Both the position numbers and the translations under genes were made by a program. The notes under the pieces were generated by a model that was not told the DNA's origin, did no database searches, and was given only the letters and a program-made list of their open reading frames with translations. A stretch of DNA of 64,000 nucleotides, taken from Lamellibrachia columna (lineage: Eukaryota > Annelida > Polychaeta > Sabellida > Siboglinidae). Where the stretch lies: the NCBI GenBank assembly GCA_963662155.1, contig OY759267.1, forward strand, positions 982,001 to 1,046,000, written 5' to 3'. Shown piece after piece: positions 51,501-63,500 of the stretch. Each line of letters begins with the position of its first letter. The first letter of the stretch is position 1.

Positions 51501-54500
51501 TCTTAACAAACTTCACCTTATACCTTGACAGCTTCATCTTAACAAACTTCTCCTTATACCTTGACAGCTTCATCTTAACAAACTTCTCCTTATACCTTGA
51601 CAGCTTCATCTTAACAAACTTCTCCTCATACCTTGATAGCTTCATCTTAACAAACTTCTCCTTATACCTTGACAGCTTCATCTTAACAAACTTCTCCTCA
51701 TACCTTGACAGCTTCATCTTAACAAACTTCTCCTCATACCTTGACAGCTTCATCTTAACCATCTTCTTCTTCTCTTTTGGCACAGTCACACATCTGTCAT
51801 TGACTTTCTGGGTGGAAAAACATTAACACATTAAGTTCATGGGCTGAGAACACAAGATACAAACTATATCAATTATTCAAATAATACTGAACTAGCAACA
51901 GGGCAAAGCACATAAATATAAACCATATATCATAACTAGATGCTTAGTCAGAAGACATACCTTCTAAAATTATTTCATGAGATTATTAAGCACTTTGCCA
52001 TCATCAAATCACAGAAGAATTTAACTGTTGACAGAAATACGTCACCAAAATGCCAGTTTGTATTTATTTATTGATGGGCACACATATTTCATAGATAGAA
52101 CAATGACTTTAATCATACAGACAGCATTAAAATATGGATGACCAATGCCAAAGGCACTTTTAGCACTTGTATAGACCACACAAGGGAACTTTGCTGTGAA
52201 GTAACATCTCACCTTGTGAGGGGTACAGTCCTCGTCGTAGCTAAGTATCTCCTTGATATCCGCCCCACAATCTGGGGTAAAACACTGAAATAAAATAACC
52301 AACAAATTTTTACTCTATATCAGCCTACCAGAACAGGACTCAGTGTTAACGCCTGCCTTGTGGCAAGTAAAGTAATTGTTAATTGGTCATCAGTTGCACG
52401 TATCATACAATGGTTGATCATATTTGGCTAAATGTCAGTATTTACCAATCACTCAACTAAATGAGATATCACAGCACTAAGTTAAACTGGGAAACCCGGG
52501 CCTTCACGAGTCCTCCTAGAGTCGCTCCAGCATAATTACTTCACACTATTCAATATTTACACCTCAAATCATGTGAACATGTGTAACTATTAGTAAGTTG
52601 TGGCTTATTGCCTGAGGCAGTGAGTTTACCCAAGTCCTTTCTTACACTGCTGAGCTATACATTTTTACTTATTTTTGTATCTATCTTTACTGCATTAAAA
52701 AATATACCGTCATATGTGATTATTTTATTATCATTATTTTATCATCATTATTAATTAACATTGACATTGGGTAGTGACAGACCTTATCTGAAGTTCTCAG
52801 TTTCCCTTTGATGTCCTTCCAACAATCCGTATGGTACGCCACAGTACAGTGGTCAAAACAGTGCATCACTACATAACCCTGAAAAACAATCCATATGGCA
52901 TGCCACAGTACAGTGGTCACAACAGTGCATCACTACATAACCCTGAAAAACAATCCGTATGGCATGCCACAGTACAGTGGTCAAAACAGTGCATCACTAC
53001 ATAACCCTGAAAAACAATCCATATGGCATGCCACAGTACAGTGGTCAAAACAGTGCATCACTACATAACCCTGAAAAACAATCCGTATGGCATGCCACAG
53101 TAGATTTAACAAGATTTAACAAGATTTGCCATCCAAGCCAAAGGCCCAGATGGCAAGTGGACAAGGAAGCCATTGGCTTATCGAGAGTCCAACAATGTTC
53201 ATCTACTTATAACCCGCCCTCATGAGATATGTGTCTACCTTGTTTTTAAACATATTCACGTTGCTAGCAGTTACACAATCTGTAGACAATTTGTTCCATT
53301 CATTTATTGTCCTCTGTGAAAACGAGTGCTTCCTGATGTCCAATCTACATTGATCCTTTACTAATTTTACCTCATGTCCTCTAGTTCTGCTATCCTTCTT
53401 GAGTGAGAAAAACATATTTCTATCAATATTTTCATACCCATTCAATATCTTAAAAACTTCAATCTGATCTCCTCTTAACCTCCTTGTCTCTAGAGTTGTT
53501 AAACCACATTCTTTCAGGCGTTCTTCATAACTAAGGTCTCTCAGTTCTGGAATCATTTTAGTTGCTCTCCTTTGTATGCGTTCAAGCTTATCTATATCTT
53601 TCTTACGATATGGTCTCCATGCTTGTATACAGTATTCTAAATGAGGTCTAACTATTGCTTTATAATGAGGTATAATTAACTTTTTTCCCTTGTATGTTAT
53701 GTTTCTTCTAATCAATCCAAGAATTTGATTACCCTTTGAAGCTGCAATACCACACTGCTCTGAAACTTTCATATCAGCGCTTATTGTAACTCCTAAGTCC
53801 TTTTCTTTTACAGTAGTACCCAGACCAGTATCTCCCATTTTATAGTTTACATTCAAGTTCCTATGTCCTGTATGTAGGCATTTACATTTCCCAAAATTGA
53901 ACAACATCTGCCATTTCTCAGACCATTTCACTAATCTGTCTAGATCGTTTTGTAAATGTTGTTTATCACCATCAGTATTAACCTTTCTAAACAGTTTTGT
54001 GTCATCCGCAAATTTCAGTACATTACTTGTTATACTGTCGTCCAAGTCATTGATATAAATTAAGAATAATATAGGTCCTAATACTGATCCTTGAGGTACC
54101 CCACTCAAAACCGATTTCCAATTTGAAACTTCTCCATCTACTACAACTCGTTGTCTTCTGTCAGTCAGCCATTGTTCTATCCAGTCAGTTATGCTGTCCC
54201 CGATACCATGGGCTTTTAATTTAAGTAATAATCTTTGATGTGGCACTTTGTCAAAAGCTTTCTGAAAATCTAAGTAGATAATATCTACTGGCGATCCCAC
54301 GTCTATCCACTGAGTGAGTACAGTGGTCAAAACAGTGCATCACTACATAACCCTGAAAAACAATCCATATGGCATGCCACAGTACAGTGGTCAAAACAGT
54401 GCATCACTACATAACCCTGAAAAACAATCCATATGGCACGCCACAGTACAGTGGTTAAAACAGTGCATCACTACATAACCCTGAAAAACAACACAGCTTT

Positions 54501-57500
54501 TAAATAGATAATAATAATAATAATACAGGTTCTTCATATAGTGCTTTTTAGGTAAATGATTACCAATCAAAGCGCTTTACATAATAAAACTACACATGGA
54601 CTAAATGCTTAAAATATTCAATAAATGAAATTAAGTTAAATGAAGCTAAAACATAAAATGTTAAAATACAGAAAAAAAAATTATAATTAATATCAATGCT
54701 GTAAAATAAAAAGTAATGTCACTATATGTAGACTTGTAGACTAAAAGCTAAAAATATTCAATATATTAAGCTGACATATAAAATATTCAGAGTGTTAAAA
54801 TACAGTTTCAAGCAACGAAATTTATAACCAATACTATAAAATAGAAAGTAATGTCACTTATATGCAAAAATAAGTGTTTGTATGAAGGCAGGTAGTGCAG
54901 GTGAAATAGGTGTGTTTTAAGCTTTTTCAAAAAAGCCATGAAAGAAGTTGAGAAGATCAGATTAAAGCTATTAAGATACAAAATGATTCCAGAACTGAGA
55001 GAACTTAGCTGTGAAGAAAGCCTAAAAGAAAGTGGTTTAACAACCCTAGAGACACGGAGGTTAAGAGGATATCATATTAAAAATTTTAAGATATTGAATG
55101 GGTATGAAAATATTGATAGAAATATATTTTTTTTAATCATGAAAGATATCAGAACTAGAGGACATAGGTAAAATTAGTAAAGGATCAGCACAGATTGCAT
55201 ATCAGGACGTACTAGTTCTCACAAAGGACAATAAATGAATGGAACAAATTGTCTACAGATTGTATAACTGCAGCGTGAATATGTTTAAAAACAAGGTTGA
55301 CACATATCTGAGGAGAGCGGGTTACACGTATGTATTGGTTATAAGCTTTTACATAAATGGTTTAAACTGCAACTAATGCTCATCAGAAAAGTACAACATT
55401 TCATCACCAAACAGTTACAATAAGATATAAACCACCTGTCAATAAAGAAAAACATCAAACACCTAAAATCTGTATTTTTAAACAATTAAATTTAACATGT
55501 GAAAAGCGAGCGTACCAAGAAACCTACTACCTGGAGCTAATTATCTACACGGATAATTCATGTATTAAGGTGCTTAGAGCCCACTACCAAAGTTGATACA
55601 AGGACTAAGATAACTCATTCATAAGAGTTTTATAGACAAAAACACAACAATGGTGTGAACCTACCTTGAAGTCGAGGTCTGACTCATAGATCTCTACTTT
55701 GTAATGGTTGCTGCTGCATTCCTTGTATTTGCAAATGGCAATAGGTGGGGGAGGGTATTTACACAGGTCCATTAACTCTTCCATAGCCACCTGAAACAGA
55801 TGCAGTGTTTTATACCTGCAACAGTTGCAGAAGTACTGCACATGTGACAGGGATTATGCAACAAGGACACATGTGACAGGGATTATGCAACAAGGACACA
55901 TGTGACAGGGATTATGCAACAAGGACACATGTGACAGAGATTATGCAACAAGGACACGTGACAGGGATTATGCAACAAGGACACATGTGACAGGGATTAT
56001 GCAACAAGGACACATGTGACAGGGATTACGCAACAAGGACAAATGTGACAGGGATTATGCAACAAGGACATGTGACAGGGATTATGCAACAAGGACACAG
56101 TTTGACAGAGGGTGAGTACAGAATTTTTTGACTAATGTTGGCACTAAAATAACTTAAATTTCATAGAAAGAAGTATTATTATCATCCAATTAAACACACA
56201 TTGATTGTATAATTATTTTAAGACATAAATGAAAATATATGTTCACATGAAGACTGGTAGTTTGTATACCTTGAGTAGAAGGGATCTACTCTCTGCTATC
56301 ATGGTCTTGGTGCCTGGCCAGTTGAGCGTGCCCTGCTTTCGGTTCTCAACCAACCCTTTACGCAGGGGCACCAGGGCTTGTGTAAACCTGCACCAGAACA
56401 CAGACACAGACATGGTGACAACATCATATTCTATTGGTAGAATGAGAAAACAAACCTCAATATAAGTAGGAAAGAACAATGTTGTGTTTCATTTGAATAT
56501 CTTAAAACACAAATCAAACATGCTGAAGCTATAGATGCACAAGAGAAACCGCAACCTCGCATATATTTCTGACAAGTGGAAATGTGCACGGATTCCAAAC
56601 GTTTCTGTTTTTATGCTTTTTCGAGCAATGCATAGATCTGTCTCATTTGTTACTAAACTTTTGTGTTTCAATTGGCTTCAACTCTTGTCATTCCAAGTTC
56701 CTGGCCTAATATACTTGAGTGACATACCTGTTCTGTCTGTGGTACGCCCGGCCAAGGCCGAGGTAGACAAGGGGAAAGGGCACTTTCTCGTGAGTCTTCA
56801 GTATGCTCTTGTACTTGGTCAACCCTTCTTGTACATGCTGCAAACAGACAGAAAACATGGCTTTGTAAACAACGAGGATTCATGAAAGTGTTAAACAAAA
56901 GTCATACTATGCAAGCATTTACTACTCATGTTATATCATGCTAAAAAACAATATTTTCATCATATAAAATAGCAGTTGTACAAAACATGCAGACTGAAAC
57001 CATGTGCACACTATGTGAACAATTATTATTGAAATGAGGTGTTTACCTTGAATGTATGCATGTCAATATGTGCAGTGGCAACTGCATATAGTAACACAAT
57101 ATAGTCCAGTTCTTTCATTAGGTCACTCCACTGAAACAGGTCACAAAATACACAATGCATAATAAATGTGGTTGCATATAACATGATATTCTCTTATGTG
57201 CAATATAACAATAATGTTGTCACCTTAATTAATTTTGTAATTTAACATAATTTTATTATGTCAACCAAAACTTCGTTAATTCAGCTGCAGGAACCACGGA
57301 TCTTCCTCTTGTAGCTGGGTGGAGGGAGTAATGATGACACACTGGGTGTATTGCAGGGAAAGAGGATCTTCCTCTTGTAGCTGGGTGGAGGGAGTAATGA
57401 TGACACACTGGGTGTATTGCATGGAAAGAGGATCTTCCTCTTGTAGCTGGGTGGAGGGGAGTAATGATGACACACTGGGTGTATTGCAGGGGAAGGGGAT

Positions 57501-60500
57501 CTTCCTCTTGTAGCTGGGGGGGAGTAATGATGACACACTGGGTGTATTGCATGGAAAGAGGATCTTCCTCTTGTAGCTGGGTGGAGGGAGTAATGATGAC
57601 ACACTGGGTGTATCGCATGGAAAGAGGATCTTCCTCTTGTAGCTGGGTGGAGGGAGTAATGATGACACACTGGGTGTATTGCAGGGGAAGGGGATCTTCC
57701 TCTTGTAGCTGGGGGGGAGTAATGATGACACACTGGGTGTATTGCATGGAAAGAGGATCTTCCTCTTGTAGCTGGGTGGAGGGAGTAATGATGACACACT
57801 GGGTGTATTGCATGGAAAGAGGATCTGCCTCTTGTAGCTGGGTGGAGGAGAGTAATGATGACACACTGGGTGTATTGCAGGGGAAGAGGATCTTCCTCTT
57901 GTAGCTGGGTGGAGGGGAGTAATGATTACACTGGGTGTATTGCAGGGGAAGAGGATCTGCCTCTTGTAGCTGGGTGGAGGGGAGTAATTATGACACACTG
58001 GGTGTATTGCAGAGGAAGAGGATCTGCCTCTTGTAGCTGGGGGGAGGAGAGTAATGATGACACACTGGGTGTATTGCAGAGGAAGAGGATCTTCCTCTTG
58101 TAGCTGGGTGGAGGGGAGTAATGATGACACACTGGGTGTATTGCAGGGGAAGAGGATCTGCCTCTTGTAGCTGGGTGGAGGGGAGTAATGATGACACACT
58201 GGGTGTATTGCAGGGGAAGAGGATCTGCCTCTTGTAGCTGGGTGGGGGGGGGGAGTAATGATGACACACTGGGTGTATTGCAGGGGAAGAGGATCTGCCT
58301 CTTGTAGCTGGGGGGAGGAGAGTAATGATGACACACTGGGTGTATTGCAGAGGAAGAGGATCTGCCTCTTGTAGCTGGGGGGAGGAGAGTAATGATGACA
58401 CACTGGGTGTATTGCAGAGGAAGAGGATCTGCCTCTTGTAGCTGGGTGGAGGGGAGTAATGATGACACACTGGGTGTATTGCAGGGGAAGAGGATCTGCC
58501 TCTTGTAGCTGGGTGGGGGGGAGTAATGATGACACACTGGGTGTATTGCAGGGGAAGAGGATCTGCCTCTTGTAGCTGGGGGGAGGAGAGTAATGATGAC
58601 ACACTGGGTGTATTGCAGAGGAAGAGGATCTGCCTCTTGTAGCTGGGTGGAGGAGAGTAATGATGACACACTGGGTGTATTGCAGGGGACGAGGATCTTC
58701 CTCTTGTAGCTGGGGGGAGTAATGATGACACACTAGGTGTATTGCAGGGGAAGAGGATCTTCAAATTGGTGAAACGGTTTCGAATCACCATAGGCGTAGC
58801 CTAGGCAAGGCCAGTGCAGTAGCAGTGTGCTGTGTCCGTGCCCCGTGGCAGTGACCACGATGCGGCACTGCCACTGGTGTGCGACTTCGCTTAGGCGGTT
58901 TGAAAAGAATAAAATTTATAGTCATAAATGCAGCTTAGTAGGGAACACCACTATAAACTGGGGTGAAATGGCATATTTCCATTGCATTATAATGCCAAAC
59001 GCACAACTCAAACTCTGTGCGTAAAAATATGAATTCGTCATCCGCACATGAAACTGAATCAATGTTAAGTGGTACCAGAGATGTGCGTCATGAATTTATG
59101 TGTTCAGAGCGACTGAAAAACGAAGTGGAACAATTATTAAAATTGTCGTTTTCAATGTTTAATCAACTTTTACACTCCTCGTCAAGTCATATGCATGTTC
59201 GGTAGCTCGGATCTAATACTCAAGAAACTCCGTTAAGATGAACACTTGCAGGAAGCGAGTGATTTTAGCAATTGACGCGAGTGATAAATTGCTCCCTAGA
59301 TTATTGATTTGCGCGAGCGATAGGGAGCGGGAGCGATCGCTCGCCTCAAAAATGATGCCCTGGTCAAGGCTAATGGATGGAAGTGTATGATGACTGAGGA
59401 TACTGTCATTGGATGGAAATGTATGACAGTGGATGCTGTCATTGGATGGAAGTGTATGACTGAGGATGATGTCATTGGATGGAAGTGTATGACAGTGGAT
59501 GCTGTCATTGGATGGAAGTGTATGACAGTGGATGCTGTCATTGGATGGAAGTGTATGAGGACTGTGGATGCTGTCATTGGATAGGAGCGTATGACGATTG
59601 TGGATGCTGTCATTGGATGGGAGCGTATGACGACTGTGGATGCCGTCATTGGATGGGAGCGTATGACGACTGTGGATGCTGTCATTGGATGGGAGTGTAT
59701 GACGACTGTGGATGCCATCATTGGATGGGAGCGTATGACGACTGTGAATGCTGTCATTGGATCGGATCTAATACTAAAGAAACTCCCTGTTAAGATGAAC
59801 ACTTGCAGGAAGCGAGTGATTTTAGCAATTGACACGAGTGATAAATTGCTCCCTAGATTATTGATTTGCGCGAGCGATAGGGAGCGGGAGCGATCGCTCG
59901 CCTCAAAAATGATGCCCTGGTCAAGGCTAATGGATGGAAGTGTATGATGACTGAGGATACTGTCATTGGATGGAAATGTATGACAGTGGATGCTGTCATT
60001 GGATGGAAGTGTATGACTGAGGATGATGTCATTGGATGGAAGTGTATGACAGTGGATGCTGTCATTGGATGGAAGTGTATGACAGTGGATGCTGTCATTG
60101 GATGGAAGTGTATGAGGATTGTGGATGCTGTCATTGGATAGGAGCGTATGACGATTGTGGATGCTGTCATTGGATGGGAGCGTATGACGACTGTGGATGC
60201 CGTCATTGGATGGGAGCGTATGACGACTGTGGATGCTGTCATTGGATGGGAGTGTATGACGACTGTGGATGCCATCATTGGATGGGAGCGTATGACGACT
60301 GTGAATGCTGTCATTGGATGGGAGTGTATGACGACTGTGGATGCTGTCATTGAACCTTAAGGGACAACAACCACACAACTATGTACATGAAGGATGGGCT
60401 TCATCTAAGTGGAAAGGGGGCGGCAGTATTCGCGGACAAACTTTCAGCAGCAGTAGATAGTGACTTGAGTACAATGACAAATATTTTTGGAAGTAAACAT

Positions 60501-63500
60501 TGTTTAAACTAGAAGTGCAGGGGGATTACCTAGAGGTGTCTCAAGCAGAACAAGAGGCCACTAGCACAGATAAACCAATATCAAATCATCCGAAAAACAT
60601 ATCTAAAAAAGGTTATAGATGCGTATGTTTAAATGCAAGGAGCATAGTAAATAAGAAAAACGAATTAAACATTATGGTAGAAGATATTGACCCTCACATA
60701 ATTGGTATAACTGAATCATGGGCCAACATAGACATAACAGATGCTGAATTAGGACTGACAGGATATGTAATGTTTAGGAAAGATCGAATAGGAAGAAGGG
60801 GCGGGGGAGTTATTTTATATGTTAAAGAATCTATTCAGGCTTATGAAATAAAACTAGAAAGGGAAGCAGATTGCGATGAAGCTGTTTGGTGCAAAATTGT
60901 TTCAGGAAATTCAAAATTAACTATTGGATTAGTTTACCGAAGTCCAAACATAAACGAAGAGGACAACACAAAAATAAAAAACGCTATAAAGGAAGTTAGT
61001 AAAGGGGAATGTATCATAATGGGAGATTTTAACCGTGGACACATACAATGGAATTCTCTAGAGAGCACAGGGATTGAGGACCAACAATTTCTATTTTTAA
61101 TCCAGGATAGCTTTCTTACTCTGCACGTACTAGAACCAACCAGGGGAGAAAATGTATTAGATATAGTTTTGTCATCACAAAAAGAATTAGTGGACAATGT
61201 AAAAATATTTGAACCATTGGGTAATAGTGACCATAATCAAATACATTTTGACATCAATGTAAAATCAGAAAGTAAAAATAAGAAAACGTACAAGAGAAAC
61301 TTCCACAAAGGTAACTACAAAGATATGAGAAAATACTTAGCAAAGCTAGATTGGAATAACATGCTGATGAATAAGACCGCAATTGAATGTTGGAATATTC
61401 TAAAATATGAAATTGAGAGTATCATCGATAAATTTGTTCCCTTCAAAAAACAAGGAAAACGGTGTAGAAAGAAACACTTGTCAAAAGAGGCTATTAGAAA
61501 AATAATGCTAAAACAAACTATGTGGAGGGTTTATAGGCATACCAGAAAGGAAGAAGACTATGCAAATTACAAAGAGGCACTTAATGCAGCTACAACTGAA
61601 ATCAGACAATCTAAAAGAAGCTATGAGCAAAAACTAGCATGTAACATAAAAAATGACAGCAAGAGTTTTATGCATATGTCAGGAGTAAACAAAACGTACA
61701 AGACAAGGTTGGACCTCTAGAAGACAGTGCTGGAAATATAATATCACAGGGTTTTTAATGGCGGAAAACCTAAATGGTTACTTCAGTTCAGTGTTTACCA
61801 AAGAAGATATTAGTTCATTACCAGCTGCTGATGCTAAATTTCAGGGGGCTAAATCTGACTATTTAGGTCCGTTAGTTGTAACTCCAGAATTGGTAGCTAA
61901 GAAAATAAAGGCAATGAAGGATAATAAATCACCGGGAGTGGATGGGATTCCTCCAAAATTACTAATGGAAACAGCAGAACTAATCAGTATACCACTTGCA
62001 AGAGCATTCAACTTGTCATTAAAAGAGGGAGATGTTCCGTTTGAATGGAAAGAACCAAACATCATACCATTATTTAAAAAGGGTTCGAGAAATAAGTCAG
62101 AGAATTACAGACCAGTGAGTTTAACGTCAGTGATTTGTAAATTATTAGAAAGGTTAATTAAAGACCATATGGTGGACTTCCTCGTTAAGCATAAATTATT
62201 AAATTCATCTCAACATGGATTCCTTAAAGCGAGGTCATGCTGAACAAATATGTTATGTTTTTTGGAAGAAATCACTAAGTGGATAGACGTGGGATCGCCA
62301 GTAGATATTATCTACTTAGATTTTCAGAAAGCTTTTGACAAAGTGCCACATCAAAGATTACTACTTAAATTTAAAGCCCATGGTATCGGGGATAGCATAA
62401 CTGACTGGATAGAACAATGGCTGACTGACAGAAGACAACGAGTTGTAGTAGATGGAGAAGTTTCAAATTGGAAATCGGTTTTGAGTGGGGTACCTCAAGG
62501 ATCAGTATTAGGACCTATATTATTCTTAATTTATATCAATGACTTGGACGACAGTATAACAAATAACGTACTGAAATTTGCGGATGACACAAAACTGTTT
62601 AGAAAGGTTAATACTGATGGTGATAAACAGCATTTACAAAACGATCTAGACAGATTAGTGAAATGGTCTGAGAAATGGCAGATGTTGTTCAATTTTGGGA
62701 AATGTAAATGCCTACATACAAGACATAGGATCTTTAATGTAAACTATAAAATGGGAGATACTGTTCTGGGTACTACTGTAAAAGAAAAGGACTTAGGAGT
62801 TACAATAAGCGCTGATATGAAAGTTTCAGAGCAGTGTGGTATTGCAGCTTCAAAGGGTAATCAAATTCTTGGATTGATTAGAAGAAACATAACATACAAG
62901 GGAAAAAAGTTAATTATACCTCTTTATAAAGCAATAGTTAGACCTCATTTAGAATACTGTATACAAGCATGGAGACCATATCGTAAGAAGGATATAGATA
63001 CGCTTGAACGCATACAAAGGAGAGCAACTAAAATGATTCCAGAACTGAGAGACCTTAGTTATGAAGAACGCCTGAAAGAATGTGGTTTAACAACTCTAGA
63101 GACAAGGAGGTTAAGAGGAGATCAGATTGAATTTTTAAGATATTGAATGGGTATGAAAATATTGATAGAAATATGTTTTTCTCACTCAAGAAGGGTAGCA
63201 GAACTAGAGGACATGAGGTAAAATTAGTAAAGGATCAATGTAGATTGGACATCAGGAAGCACTCGTTCTCACAGAGGACAATACATGAATGGAACAAATT
63301 GTCTACAGATTGTGTAACTGCTAGCAGCGTGAATATGTTTAAAAACAAGGTTGACACATATCTCAGGAGGGCGGGTTATAAGTAGATGAACATTGTTGGA
63401 CTCTCGATAAGCCAATGGCTTCCTTGTCCCCTTGCCATCTGGGCCTTTGGCTTGGATGGCAAATCTTGTTAAACTGACAAACCTACATCGCCAACACATT

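Larger units (their letters stand above)
60351..63475 (+). mobile_element. CR1-like LINE copy F, longest copy
   Basis: Plus strand, antisense to the host gene. It starts within ORF1 (MKDGLHLSGKGAAVFADKLS, stop at 60510-60512), and the ORF2 frame overlaps that stop. It ends with gataagccaatggcttcctt and a cttgttaaa tail. 5'-truncated, but the fullest family member here. Confidence 0.95.

Noticed and set aside
47939..51826. Plus-strand 1295-codon ORF (LTNFSLYLDGFI repeats)
   Set aside because: Shadow of the 36-bp array. The minus strand carries the host exon, donor and phase-matched neighbours.
57276..58791. 485-codon and similar minus ORFs (HYSPPPSYKRQILFPCNTP)
   Set aside because: Array-derived frames with no donor at the end; exons 1 and 2 are in phase without them.
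58770..58800. tRNA B-box-like ggtttcgaatcacc
   Set aside because: No A box or cloverleaf could be built around it.
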